A stretch of DNA of 64,000 nucleotides from Amoebophrya sp. A120 (GCA_905178155.1 CAJINV010000005.1:7246989-7310988), one strand, 5' to 3'; counted from the first letter of the stretch, positions 37,801-48,700 are shown. The notes: a model not told the origin generated them from the letters alone. Numbers and translations: made by a program.

Positions 37801-39229
37801 ATAGTAGTGATCACGGCCTACACCGTTTTCACGTCCGCCGGCCCGCCCGGCGGATCCTTTCCCCCCATGGTCGGCCCGCCCGCAGTACCAAAATGAAAAA
37901 TCTTCCCTCCCCATCCTAAGACGGAGATTTGTGTAGCATGATTTGCTACCACAAATCGTGTTGTCATGCTAGAAGGCAAAAGATGAGGACTGTAGTGCTG
38001 GCTGGCCGCGTGGGAATGCCTTACATATTCCGCATGACAGGAGGCAACTAGACAAGTGGGAAACAGCATCACAAATTTCCTGCAACTCAGGTGGCCACAA
38101 CTGCTTCTCTTGGCCTTCTAGCAAGACACAAATGAGATTTGTGTACGCAAAGAAATCCAGCATCACAAGAAATGTCCTTTTCAATATGGGGAGGGGGGAT
38201 TTTTTCTTTCGATACGCAGCTGGGATGATGGGCGGAGGCATGAAGGGCGGCATGATGGGAGGTGGAAAAGGAATGATGATGGGCATGAAAGGCGGCGGTA
38301 AGATGATGCCCCCCATGGGAGGAAAGAAGGCCATGATGATGAGCAAGAAGCTATCCTGAGGAAAAACGGCACCCCCGACACCCCAGAGAAGTAGTCAAGA
38401 TGAGGAATATTTTGCGAAGCAAATGATCAACAGGGGTCTTTGGCTGTTGCGCATGACAAGTTTCGGTCTCGTCTAGGTCAGTAGAAGTCTGTTCATGGTT
38501 GGCTACTAGTGAAGCCGCATCACAAAATATCTAGCTCCTGATCTTCCCGGTCGTGACTAGAGCATGACAAAGTCGTCCTAGACCACAGTTCGAGAAATAA
38601 ATGCTGCTCATAGCCTTGCGCTGCATGAGAAACATTTCTAGCATGCAGATTTGCATGACAACCCTGGGTGGTCTCGGGACGTTTTTACACAGGATAGACG
38701 GGCATGATGATGGGTGGCGGCATGATGGGTGGCGGCATGTATTCACAGTAAATTTCCAGTACACGTACAGATGGCGTCTATGCATGACAAAACTTGGCTT
38801 CTATCCTAGTTTAGCATGACAAATTTTACGCTCCAAATTGGTAGAATTTGTGATGCATGTTGTACATGTACGGGAAATTTGTATTGCATAGCATGATGGG
38901 AAAGTATCCAAAGGAAGAAAGCTAGCAGGTCAGCACATTTTTTCACCTTGTGATGCAAAAATACATGACAGACTGCTCAGAATGAAAAATGAAGATCAAG
39001 ATCTGTATGTGTTGTAACATTGCTGGAAAGAACTGCATGTTTGTGCTATACGCCCGGGGAGGACCCATGACAGATTTTTGGTAGTTTTTTGTGTATTTAT
39101 CTGTGCAAGTCGTGCATGACAGTTGTACAAGTACAACAGGTGTGAAGTTGTAGACCTGTGAGGTTTTTTCTGTGGGATAGCAAGAAGGGCATGATGATGG
39201 GAAAAGGAAAGCCCGGGATGAAGTGGTAG
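25873..39229 (+). CDS. gene 4: Cys-rich single-pass membrane protein with GCC2/GCC3-type domain and Gly-Met-Lys tail
   Basis: Exons from about 33532 to the stop at 39227-39229 join in one frame across 15 introners. They encode a Cys-containing ectodomain, then an EGF-like stretch (CSGVSNSENCMCDAGYVG), a GCC2/GCC3 (ephrin-receptor-like) module (SCKACPAGTYQPM...CIPCPPGSYGPREGQAAC), a Thr- and Arg/Glu-rich linker, one membrane helix (AVAMVVLLVVIFNSVLLVIT), and a tail of Gly, Met and Lys ending GMMMGKGKPGMKW. Upstream exons at 26372-26880, about 27380-28060 and 29240-29800 share the motif C-x-GFHV (QCHPGFHVPADECR and TCSAGFHVAGTSC), so they probably belong to the same ectodomain. Exons between 28.1-29.2 and 32.3-33.5 kb, and the start (ATG 25873 is only a candidate), are unresolved. 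A type I surface protein is inferred; ligand and function are unknown. Confidence 0.6.
26136..26371. mobile_element. introner, family IE-2, at the 5' part of gene 4
   Basis: It starts TATAAATTGCAAAAGTATCG and ends TTGTTGCACAGGATA. Flanks CGGGT/CGAAT are a weak repeat. It precedes the exon starting ELIFCDHTFAIKK. Confidence 0.75.
30500..30756. mobile_element. introner, family IE-1, in gene 4
   Basis: It starts TATCAAATGCAAAAATGTCT and ends GCATTTGATA, with repeats AGGCG/AAGCG. Removal joins DPPTGG to AAAVIVSDVL in frame. Confidence 0.85.
31269..31530. mobile_element. introner, family IE-1, in gene 4
   Basis: It starts TATCAAATGC and ends GCAGTTGATA, with exact repeats AGCCA. Removal joins PTDSELA to TAGLPFQLRV. 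Confidence 0.9.
31929..32206. mobile_element. introner, family IE-1 (diverged), in gene 4
   Basis: It starts TACGCATTGCAAATATGTTT and ends TTGCAATTGATA. Flanks CTTTC/TGCTC are decayed, yet the frame is kept (FRWKSF to PQAATASTG). Confidence 0.7.
33740..34010. mobile_element. introner, family IE-1, in gene 4
   Basis: It starts TATGCATTGCAAATATGTCT and ends GCACTTGATA, with repeats CCACT/CCACA. Removal joins CETYAHH to LLDPRLCGQ. Confidence 0.9.
34126..34280. mobile_element. introner, family IE-2, in gene 4
   Basis: It starts TATGAATTGCAAAAGTATC and ends GCACAGGATA, with exact repeats CCTAC. Removal joins CSYLPAY to AGDTTVAT. Confidence 0.95.
35004..35179. mobile_element. introner, family IE-2, in gene 4
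   Basis: It starts TATGCTCTGCAAAAGTATCG. The right end has mutated to GCATG instead of GCATA. Repeats are CGACT/CGATT. Removal joins TACLDD to SIWSNCDT. Confidence 0.85.
35245..35356. mobile_element. introner, family IE-4, in gene 4 (112 bp, shortest intact copy)
   Basis: The arms TATCCAGGAAAAAACACCC and GGGTGTTTTTTCCTGGATA are almost perfect inverts, with exact repeats GCGCA. Removal joins QKVHEWR to TSSDYSSC. Confidence 0.95.
35447..35722. mobile_element. introner, family IE-3, in gene 4
   Basis: It starts TATTCTGTGTAAAGACGTCC and ends CGTTTTTCCTCAGGATA, with exact repeats TACCT. Removal joins EFPSYL to TQQPDVLT. Confidence 0.92.
35778..35935. mobile_element. introner, family IE-2, in gene 4
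   Basis: Three extra bases (GTT) precede TATCCTGTGC. It ends TTTTGCAATGCATA, with exact repeats GCGGT. Removal joins FAKYER to LLLGKYAC. Confidence 0.85.
36005..36269. mobile_element. introner, family IE-1, in gene 4
   Basis: It starts TATCAAATGC and ends TTTGCAATGCATA, with exact repeats GCGGG. It interrupts the Cys-rich module at CDAG/YVGEMG. Confidence 0.95.
36346..36634. mobile_element. introner, family IE-3, in gene 4
   Basis: It starts TATCCTGTGCAAAAAGGCCC and ends GTTGCCAAAAATGATA, with repeats GATGC/AATGC. It splits the GCC2/GCC3 module at TYQPM/RGMFRT. Confidence 0.88.
36754..37033. mobile_element. introner, family IE-1, in gene 4
   Basis: It starts TATGGATTGCAAAAATGTCT and ends GCAATGCATA, with exact repeats CATGC. 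Removal joins GQAACM to QCPNNQPL. Confidence 0.95.
37300..37459. mobile_element. introner, family IE-2, in gene 4
   Basis: It starts TATGCACTGCAAAAGTATCG and ends GCACAGGATA, with exact repeats GGTGC. It interrupts the membrane helix (AVAMVV/LLVVIFN). This is one of the few copies where a GT-AG rotation (GTGCTATG...GGATAG) exists. Confidence 0.95.
37499..37803. mobile_element. introner, family IE-5, in gene 4
   Basis: It starts TATGGAACTGTTAGGATCG and ends CGATCCTGACAGGTCCATA, with repeats TTAGT/GTAGT. It is the second insertion in the membrane helix (NSVLL/VITAYT). Confidence 0.9.
37886..38214. mobile_element. introner, family IE-9, in gene 4
   Basis: The arms TACCAAAATGAAAAATCTTC and GATTTTTTCTTTCGATA pair, with exact repeats CGCAG. 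Removal joins MVGPPA to AGMMGGGM. Confidence 0.9.
38352..38696. mobile_element. introner, family IE-3, in gene 4
   Basis: It starts TATCCTGAGGAAAAACGGCA and ends GTTTTTACACAGGATA. Flanks GAAGC/GACGG are weak. The frame is kept inside the Gly-Met-Lys tail (MMMSKK/RMMMGGG). Confidence 0.85.
38740..38890. mobile_element. introner, singleton family, in gene 4
   Basis: It starts TATTCACAGTAAATTTCC and ends GGGAAATTTGTATTGCATA, with exact repeats GCATG. It lies within the GMMGGGM repeats. Confidence 0.88.
38905..39179. mobile_element. introner, singleton family, last intron of gene 4
   Basis: It starts TATCCAAAGGAAG and ends TTTTTTCTGTGGGATA, with repeats GAAAG/GCAAG. Removal leads into the final 14 codons. 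Confidence 0.8.
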
Positions 39230-41663
39230 CAAAGAAAAGAAAGTGGAATAAGTAAGTAACCCCTCTAGCGCCGCAACTACTCCGTGATGTAGATTTGTTT
39301 TTATGACAGCAGCCTAAAATAAACGTTTTCAGCGCCCACTGACTTGTGATGTTGCAACTACCCGCCGTACTAGATGCGTTCCTCTGTGGTCTCTTCCACG
39401 CCCTCTGTGGGCCGCGAGGAGGGACGAGTTGGGAGTGCTGGGAACAAGCTTTTTTTGAGGTGTGTGGTTTATAGTTGTTCTAGTATTAAAAAAAAAACAA
39501 GCTTTTTCAAGATGTCACCATTGTTTCTAATTCTATGTACCGACTTGCTTTTTTGAAAATTTTCATGGATCTCGATCAACTAACAACACGAAAAAGCCAC
39601 GGGTTTTTATTTCATAATTTCATACTAAACACTAACACATTTTTCTGAAGTCTGCTTTACACATAATTTTCTTTTTTCTGAAACGAAGCACAAGTAGCAA
39701 AAAAATTTTATTTCTGTACTTTAAACACTATCCGCATCAGCATCTTCTGGATCTTCTTTTTTCGTTTTAAAGCTAAACAAGAATGCACGACGTTACGCAA
39801 AAGCACTTTCGCGACTACTCTGATCAACATACACAAAATCTTCTGAAGCCGTTCTTTCCGTTCAACGTTTTTATCGCACCGTTTTAGTGCTATGCATTTT
39901 CATTTTGAACAACTCAGTATTTTGATTTTTTTTTGCTACGCATTTTTATTTTGAACATATCGCAGTACTTTACGTCTTTTTTTTGAATAACATTACATCA
40001 CGCAAGAGCACAATTGTTTTTTCGACTTTTCATTTTTCGATTTCGTTCTTCCCCCCACACGCAGCTTATATCAATCCATGGATCGACCCCGCCAATAGCA
40101 ATAAAATACCGCTTTCTAAGAAGACAAAAAAATGGTAACCCCGATAAAAAAAAAATCAGGCTCGCCCCCACCTAAAGTCAGCTCCGCAAATGCCTTTCGC
40201 GATCGGAACCACCAGCACGACGTTTTTCTACCGTACTAGTGGCAGTAGTTCCCCTACTCTAGTAGTACTTCTAGAACGTTTACGCCGGTGCAACCAGAAG
40301 TAGAAATAAATTGTTCGCTTTGTTCCTTTCGGTATCTTTAAAGTCGAAGAAAAACAAATACCCGATGTGGAGGACGTCACCAACAAGTTCATGGAGCACC
40401 CCTCCACGAATTTTTTATTCAACACCTTCACACTTTTGTTTCATTTCACTCGTCACAGGCTTGATTTCCAAGTTTCAGCCACTCACTAGCAGCTGTTATT
40501 TAATATTCGCTTGATTGGACAAGATGAAACAGAAGATATACGTTGAAGCTGGCTGAACTCTGAATCTGCTGCATGAAATGAAATCCGGGGCTATTTCTGC
40601 AGCAGGACGACGACTGGACGAGCAGTTCTAGTTACGAGAGGAATAAAACTGCCGCGCTCGTCCTCTCCTGATGGTGCGCATCATCAAGTGTTGATCACGA
40701 TGTGCTGCTCACAGACGAGGTGAGTTTTCGCTTTCACGCCACATTTTCATTTTGATATAGACCGCACCACTGCTGTAGTTCAGATTCAGAACGAAGCGAA
40801 TTCACCACTCGACGACGCAAAAAGTAAAAGGCCAAGCGGAACACGCTGTCTCTGTTGTACCCCACTCCCCGCCCAAGAAAGAAATAAGTATTAGTAACGT
40901 ATAATAGCAGGTATTGAAATAAAGAGTTTTCGGAAATGAAAACACAAAAAAAATAATTACTCGACAAGCTCAGGCTGAGCTGACCCCCGCTGCGACAAGG
41001 AACAAGCCGCGGCGTAGGGAACTAGTACCTTGTTGTGGTCGTATGTTCGCCCAGGATGGCAGTTCACCTCGACGTGAAGTAGCTTCCACCAGCCCGCGTC
41101 GTGTTTTTACTCGGTTTCTTCAGAAGTTTCTCGGTCAGTATTGTTTCCGAAGCAAGTATATGTCGCGGAACATCAGGGCGGATGAGTCGGTACATCTACA
41201 ACATGATTTGAACATCGTTTTATTATCCTCGTGGTATCGGTTTCGTGTTGCGTTCTCAATCTCATCCTTGCGAACTGCAACTCCTACATCGGTAGTTCTT
41301 TTGCCGTGCACATGACGTTTGCGGAGAATCTCCGTTGTACTTCTCGTCCTTACTGTACTGCTTCTACGTACAAAAACCAAAACCTACGGTTGTCGTCGTT
41401 GTGCTTGTTACGTGCTTGCTGGACGAACAAGTCCATTTTTTCGTTTAAGTTATACTCACCGCTGGCCCGCAGCCCGTGGCAGTCGTTCATGCTTATTATC
41501 GTGCTATGAGGAAGAAAAGCGTCGAAGAAAGTTTGCAGTCATTATCAGCAGTAGCTGCAGCTTGTTTTCCAGGTCCTTTCGTGGTAGTTGTCTTCCTCCA
41601 GAAGTAGATTTTGATTTGATCATAAGAATTCATCAAGCAAAAGCCACATAAAAAAACATAAGA
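39230..41663. other. AT-rich intergenic spacer
   Basis: Poly-A and poly-T runs and low GC distinguish this stretch from the flanking genes. No coding frame, IE or clear repeat is recognised. It contains the 3' flank of gene 4. Confidence 0.5.
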
Positions 41664-42819
41664 AGGGGGTCACAAAATGTCCGCTTAGGTCCTCAGGGGA
41701 CCTTCGACCCACCCAGCTGGGTGGGCCTAAGGTCCCCTGCCCAAAAAATTAAGTTATGAATCCGCCACAGCTCGCGTCCGCCCGTTTCAGTTTTCTGGCG
41801 TCCGCGGTGGACGCCACGCCGTCCGCCCGCTTCATAAGTTACAACAGGGCAACGAGGAGCCTAGACATGCCCGGGGGTGTCATGTCCGTCCGTCCGGCCG
41901 GACGGCACGGGACCGGGGGCATTCCTGCCTCGGGGCGATTTCGGCGCTGAATGCAGCAGCAGCTGCGGCCCTCGGTTAAGCAGCGTTGGCCTTCCCTTGC
42001 GCCGCTGCAGTAGCAGCTATGTACAGAGAGGGGCTACTTTCTTAAAAAACAAAATCCCCCCAGACTGGATCAATGTGCAGAGCCGCCGGAGAAAGACAGC
42101 CAACGGCCTAGCGTATGATTTTTTTCTTAGTTGTTGGAAGCTCGGGTTAAAAGCTCGCGACACCGGGGGCAGACCAGGGGAGGGAGTCGTCCCTTTTTCC
42201 GTGAAGGGCCGAACTCATGACCTTGCTTTTTTGGTTGGGCGCGGGCGCCCGAGCTAGCTGGTACCGGTATCGGTGCGGTTATTCCGGTCGTGATTCGCCG
42301 GGGGTTGCGCCGTGTGTTGTAACAGTAGGCCGACACCACCAGAGCATCGACGCTAGCCTGCGCCGCGTTGGCCATAAAAAAAAACCCTTGAACCCTAAAT
42401 CGGAAACATCGACTCGCATGCCTATAGGGGTAAACCCTAAACCCTTTGCGATCGGACGCCCGCATGGACTACTTCCACGAGCTAGCTGACGGCTCCGGCT
42501 GCGTGACCGGGCCCGGAGGGGAGCGTGGGCAAGAGAGGCGTTGCTCCAGTGCAGTGCAACGCCCATGACCTTTTTTTCTTCGTTGCTCGGGTGCGCGCAG
42601 CGCGCTTCCCGGCGGCCACCACCTCCGACCGCCACGACCCATTGCCCCCCGGTCGCGTGCCATCCGGCCGGCCGGCCGGACGTGACCCGCCCGGTCACGT
42701 CTAGGCTCCTTGTTATCTTGTAATAATTTTTAGGGCAGGGGACCTAAGGCCCACCCACCTGGGTGGGTCGAAGGTCCCCTGAGGACCTAAGCGGACATTT
42801 TGTGACCCTCTTCTAATTC
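41664..42819. mobile_element. 1.16-kb non-autonomous DNA transposon with 90-bp terminal inverted repeats
   Basis: The left end AGAAGGGGGTCACAAAATGT continues to GGTCCCCTGCCCAAAAAATT and is the near-exact complement of 42728-42819 (ending GACATTTTGTGACCCTCTTC). Each terminal repeat contains a smaller palindrome around CACCCAGCTGGGTG. The interior has no transposase-like frame. Two truncated relatives lie at 1337-1795 and 21484-21867. An internal TAAACCCTAAACCC resembles the plant/dinoflagellate telomere repeat. The target-site duplication is unclear. Confidence 0.85.
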
Positions 42820-42895
42820 CCTCGTAGTGTTTGTGCTTTATTATTCTAAGGCAGCATTCCTCCCTGTGCTAGGAACTAGGTAAACAAATAGGAGA

Positions 42896-43891
42896 ATGAT
42901 CGTCGGGCTGATGCCGCGACAAGACGAGAACAACATGTCGGTATCAAACCTGAGCAGGAAGCCCGCAGCGTGCAGTTGCAGTTCTCAGCACTATCGACAT
43001 CCACCGAGATTTGCTACAACAACCTCAAAAATCAGTGCTAGAGCTAGTCTTTTACTTCTGCCATCATGTTTTTACAACAACCCGCTGGCTTCTCTCCTCC
43101 CCCTCGTAGTTTCCTTTACGCAGGAGCAGCCAATTTCGTTGTTCAGTCACCAAGGAACATCAAGCGCGACGAGTTTTTTCGTGTCCGGGGCTGAAGTGGT
43201 GCGCGGCGGGACAACATCAAGAAGTCGAAGAGCAAAAACTCCTTCCACCTCGCACAAAACCTTCTTCCACGCCGAAGACGGTGGTGCGCAGCGGGTCGCT
43301 CACAAACACCTCGGCCGCGCCGACCACAAGGAGAACTACCCGCAAAGCAGGAGCAACATGGAGGACACAACTTCTAAAACAGCCACAGGCCTCCCAACAC
43401 CTTCTGCTCCAGCTGCTTTCTTGTTCGCCTCTCGAGCTACCGCGTCTTCTTTCGCCGCAAAGCGAAGTACGTCGACGCTGGCGCTGGGGACTGCGTTGGA
43501 CCAGCACAACAAGGCTGGGGAGGGCAAGAAGCAGAAACTGCACGGGCAAGCGACTTTGATGTTTCAGCATCCGGAAAACGCCGAGAAGCAAGACCAAGAG
43601 CACCAAGCTCACGCTGAGGCCGCAAGTTCCTCGTCCTCGAAAGCGAAAGTTGAGGCCGCGGTCTCCTCGGAGAAGGTGAAGGTCACCACGACCTCCGGTC
43701 GCGTTACGAGCAAGGCCATGCTGGCCACTTCCTCGAAAGATGCGATTGAAGACGCCGTCGGCGACAGCGCCATCAGCTTCAACACCGGGGGCGAGACAAC
43801 GACCTTCAAGCTCAAGGACATACCGTGGTGGGGTTGGGCTATCGTTTGCTTCGTGCTTGTGGCGATCATAGTCGGCATACGAAAGAAGTGA
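42896..43891 (+). CDS. gene 5: predicted tail-anchored membrane protein
   Basis: A single uninterrupted frame of 331 codons starts at ATG 42896. An internal ATG at 43358 in better context (CAACATGG) would give 177 residues (MEDTTSKTATGLPTPSAPAA). The body is low complexity, rich in Ser, Thr, Ala, Lys and Glu (AAVSSEKVKVTTTSGRVTSK). The only strong hydrophobic segment of the short form is at the extreme C-terminus, DIPWWGWAIVCFVLVAIIVG, followed by IRKK and the stop. This is typical of tail-anchored proteins of the ER, mitochondria or secretory vesicles, with the N-terminus in the cytosol. No SNARE motif or other domain is recognised. Unlike genes 4, 6 and 7 it contains no introner. The terminal repeat of the transposon ends 76 bp upstream, so that element may lie in the promoter or 5' UTR. 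Confidence 0.6.
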   Translation: MIVGLMPRQDENNMSVSNLSRKPAACSCSSQHYRHPPRFATTTSKISARASLLLLPSCFYNNPLASLLPLVVSFTQEQPISLFSHQGTSSATSFFVSGAEVVRGGTTSRSRRAKTPSTSHKTFFHAEDGGAQRVAHKHLGRADHKENYPQSRSNMEDTTSKTATGLPTPSAPAAFLFASRATASSFAAKRSTSTLALGTALDQHNKAGEGKKQKLHGQATLMFQHPENAEKQDQEHQAHAEAASSSSSKAKVEAAVSSEKVKVTTTSGRVTSKAMLATSSKDAIEDAVGDSAISFNTGGETTTFKLKDIPWWGWAIVCFVLVAIIVGIRKK

Positions 43892-45789
43892 ACAACTCGT
43901 CGTGCTCTCCTCGCACAGGCTCCCCACCGTGATTTGACATGTTGACGATGGCCATTTGCAGCAACAGAAGAAAGCACTAGCACCTCGAAAATCTGAGTTT
44001 TTTTTCTTGAGACGGTTGTTTCCAGCGCATGAGACAGAAAAATCGCACTTCTGAAAATCTCTCGATCCATGTTGCCGTGACGCTACTGTTTGGGCCTTCT
44101 TCATCCTGTCCGGAAATGGTCATTGAACAAATGGTGCTATGTCGAGAGTAAATAGGCAGAGCTCAGGTCTGACACGTTGACTTGGTCATTTCATCGCACG
44201 TTGTGGTGCTGTGCCTGCGTAGTACACTACGAGTTTTTGTTTTTCACTTTCATACGGCATCATCGTTTGCATCGTCAGGTGCTGCTGCCCACCTGCGCCG
44301 AAAATGGAGCTCGTCGAGGTTCGATCATGATCGAGATGAAGGAGGTGACGCAAGAGAAGTCTGCGTGAAGAAAAATCTTTATTGCGAGTTCTCTATCACT
44401 ATCTAAGTAGAAGGACATAACTCAATGCAGCCCGACGTCGAGAGCAGGAGGTGAAGTAGACGAAGCTGCAAGAACGAACACGATAAAGATCCGGAGTCCT
44501 TCCGCTTTAAGATCTTTTTCAGCGCGATACTAAAAAGCAGTTAGATTTTTCATTCCCCCCCCATTTTCTGATCGATCATGTTCCGTGCGTTTTTCTTCTT
44601 TACCCAAACAGTTTTCTTTTCCCAATTCACAACATGACACGACCTGCAAAATGAAAATGTTGTTGTGCGGTTTTTTCTCATATAATGTACGTATTTTCCC
44701 AACTACTTATAACAAACCAGCATTTCACCGAGTTTTCGTTGCGATGAATCTTATCCGTCCTCTCCCAGTACATTGGAAGGAAATTTTTCACGATGCTTTA
44801 CCGTTGAAAACTTCCTCCGTCGCAACACCAAGAAAAAAACCAAAAAAAATTCTGAGACAGTCGCGGCCACTTACATGTTAATGGAATCGACATCCCACGA
44901 CGAAAAACGGGTAGCATGAGAATGACGAACCCCTCGTCGTGCGTGCCGCCGTGGCTTTCTCGATCACGCCGAAGAAAATTATATATCTGTTCACTCTCAG
45001 TTGCAGCAGGAGAGAGAAGTACCTCTGCGAGCAGAGCGTTCGAGGCACGCTAACTTGCTTTCCACGAACCAAAACACGAAAGATCAGCACAATCGTATTC
45101 CAATCGGTCTTCCCTTTCGTGTCCCTTCATCTAGTGGTAAGGCTAGTTGGAAGTGGAGGCATTCATTACTTCTAGAAGGAGCCAGGAACAACGCAACCTC
45201 CTCTATAGCGGGAGCTGTGTTGGTGGATTTACCAAGACGTAGATCCTCCAATTGGCTATGATCGTCCAGCATTCCACTACTGTGGTCTTAGGCTCTACAA
45301 CTCTAAACTTGTGTGCGTGTATGTGTCGTGATGATTGGGATTGTCTTACTTCCAATTTCTAGCCCTGTTCTTTTTCTTGATCTTCTTGATGATCCAATTT
45401 TTTTAGCGGTCGTAGTGTCATTCTTTTTTCCAGATTTCGTTCCGAAGCCGATCTAATGCCAGCAACCATTGTTCCGTACCTCTACCTGTGCGTGTGCTGC
45501 TGCCGTAATTATAAATAAATTTAGGACTTATTGACTTGTAGAAGTTGTATCGTAACAAAATGAATAAATGAAGATGTTTTTATGTCATTTCTTATTCTAC
45601 TTGGAATCGCACACGATTTCAATGCCCATTGTTTTTCGATAAGAAATGGGAAATGCAGGATTCTCGCAGAAGCAGGATGGCCTTGCTTTTTTAAGATCTC
45701 CAAGGCCCCCGCTTTAGTATGCCATTCTTGAATTACGTCGTTGATGCCGTTCTCCTCCCCACAAGACGGATGTAGTGACAACTACGAAG
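43892..45789. other. intergenic
   Basis: No gene, IE or repeat is recognised. The last 20 bases before 45790 have no in-frame Met upstream of the chosen start of gene 6; a GTG at 45775 is in frame but is not expected to initiate in a eukaryote. Confidence 0.45.
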
Positions 45790-48700
45790 ATGGTTAACAA
45801 AAATAATGATCCAGGCAACAACATGTCGCCGTCTGCGGCGCTGCACGGTTTTTCTCCCGGCGGAGGGAGGACGAAAAATAGCAGGATGGATGTGCTGAAA
45901 TTTCTGTATCGACGCGGCAAGAGCAGGCATTGGAGCGCCGGAGCTGCAGGAGATTGCTCTATTTCACACGATGCTGCAAATCCAAATGCAAAACTCGTCA
46001 ATCCACCCAGGAAGACGTCGAGATGTTGGAGAGAGAGAACCCGGCTGCACTCGGTAAGTAGAGCCGCTTTATTTCTACTGCTCCTACTACTGCAGCTGAC
46101 ACTTGAGATAATTCTCGGCGATTTGTTCCTGCTTGGATCTTGTGCAGGACAGCAGCCGGCGCATCCTAGCGCTGGGCAAGGAACAAGTGGTGCGAAGACG
46201 AGTGCAACTGCTAGGCCTGCGTCAGTACACAAAAATGTGAATCTTCCCGCTCCCCGCGGCCCTAGCTCCGAGAACATTCGAGAAGACTTGATTTTGAACC
46301 CCGCCAAACAGACACAGTATCACCCGGATATCGAGAACGACCTATCAAATGCGAATATGTCTGGGTCTGGAAAATTGTCGTGCTGTTTTTGCATGACACA
46401 GAAGGTCTGTCCTGGACGCCCTAGCATTACAGGTTTTGACAAGCTTCCGCATTTTTGCATAATCCGCATGACAAATGCCGCATTTTGGTGACAGGAAGTG
46501 GGCATCTGTTGCTGCCTATGCATGAGAGATTTGCGCGTGTCGTGAAATGTGCATCACAAGTTCGCATCCTTCCAGACCCAAACATTTTTGCATTTGATAC
46601 AGCCCCTTCCCCGACCACGACTGCCGGCGTGTGGAAAACCCCGTTATGCATTGCAAATATGTGGTCTGGGTCTGGAAGGATGCAACTTGTGATGCTGGAT
46701 TTGGATTCTAGATATATCTGTGTTGCATGAATAGCAAAAGAGGTCCAGTTTTTGCCACGGTGAGAGGGCATTTCTCATGCGGTATAGGCATCAGAAAGAC
46801 CTGACAAAATCAGTGATGCTAGGGCATGCATCACAGACAGCAGGAGTCCTGCAAAATGTGCATGACAAGTCTGTGTGTAAGTCTTCCAACCTTCCAAACC
46901 CAGACATAGTTGCACTTGATACCCGTTATCGATTGGCAAAGGCTCCGCACGGTCTTCAAGATTGGGTGTCCGGCGACCAAATATACTTACACCTTGCAAT
47001 GCTCCACCATGGTCACCAATTGGGCGGCGGGGCTGGCCTTTTTGGAGGACTGGACTGATTTCCCCGTGCAGAAAGTATGCATTGCAGAAATGTCTGGGTC
47101 TGAAAGAATGCAGGACTTGTCTTGCTTGTCTGGTATGACTCTTGGATCTGTGATGCGTAAGCAGGACCGGGGCCTCCTGCCTGGCATGCAAAAACGCAGT
47201 TTGCCATGCGGAAAACGAAGCACATGATGGCACGTGCAAAAACTTGTCATGCTTGGCTGCGTATTGTAGTTGTTCGCCCATCATTCACAGACTTGCATCA
47301 CAAGTTTCCAGACCCAGACACTTTTGCAATTGATAGAAAGGCCGCAAGCACGACCGCGTCCGAAAAAAGGCGGTGGAGCAGTGCTATATCCTGTAGAAAA
47401 ACGTCCCTCCCACGACAGAGGCCGAGTTGTCGTGCAGATTTGCAATTGCAGGTGCAGGAACTACGCTTCTATTAATCCGCACCCCGAACAAGGGAGGCAC
47501 TCCCAGCCGTTTTTTTTGAATTTGTAATGCTGCAAATAGGACCAGGAGATGGCTTTGTGATGCGGCTGCCCTCGCTAGTAGTAACCTGCAGTACAATACA
47601 GCGAAAGACAGAAACTTGCCATGAGTGACTTCTCCCAAAGTGTCTGGACTTGTGTTGCAGAGATCCCAACTCGAGGACTAGGGGATGGGGACATTTTTCC
47701 ACAGGATACGCTACTTGGGCTACCTCACCTTGATGATCGTTCGCCTCATGCAGTGCATGCTCAAAGAACAGATGGGTGATTGCTACCTTCCGTATCCAGA
47801 AAAAAACAATCATCTTCCCCAGCATCCCTTTTATGCATGACAAACACAGGATTTCATACGTGTTTTGCATGACAAACTGGATAGCAGATAGTTGCTTTTT
47901 TATGGATATGCCGTACTCGGTACACGTGCGGGAGCTTATACGCGGCGTGAATTTCATATGGAAGCGTCAGGATCGAAATTGACAAAGTTGAAAAAACTTG
48001 TGATGCATAAAATGCTAGACGCAAAGTGCCGGTCTTGCAGAGCAGGCAACTGAGGCCGATTATAAGCCTGTTTGGGGTGTGGGATAGAGCTGCTAAAACA
48101 GCATTACAAAAGCAGTCTTCTCTGCTCAAACAGCTGCATGACAAATTGGATTTCCATGCTGCCAAAATTTGTCATGCGCCACTTGCAAACTGGGCTCCAG
48201 CTGGTATCGCTTTTTTGCATTACAGATTATTTCAACTTGCACGATTTCGATCCCGACACTTCCATACTTCAAGGTTTTTCTCGGCACGGACTGGCCAGTG
48301 TTTGCGCTGCTCAACATATCCCACGAAAAAACTGTTTCACTGTGAACTTGTGATGCAGAAAATGCATCACTGAAGTGTTTGTCTTGCTACACATGCAAGG
48401 CAAGTGATTTTTAGCAGTGTTTTCCCTTAGGATCGTTGCATGGCAAGTTTTCCCTTTAATGTGTAGCGAACTTGTAATGCAAAACTTGCAAAATCCTTAC
48501 AGTGAAATAGTTTTTTCTTGTGATACAACACGGCTCCATTCTACAACTGGCCAAGCTACGACAAGGAAAACTTGGATTTCGATTGTGACAAAAAATCCAA
48601 AAGTATGAAAGTGCACAACCTCGTCCCCCACCACTTATGTAGAGCATCAACAGCATTACAAACACCAGTACAGGTGGACGCTGTGCATGACAAGTTTTTT

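Noticed and set aside
43217-44104. 295-codon minus-strand frame opposite gene 5
   Set aside because: It is the antisense shadow of gene 5, whose forward frame ends in a convincing tail anchor.
46054-46147. Treating this as a certain GT-AG intron of gene 6
   Set aside because: Borders are good (GTAAGT...TGCAG), but its 94 nt would shift the frame, and the unspliced frame both stays open and supplies a signal anchor. Left undecided.
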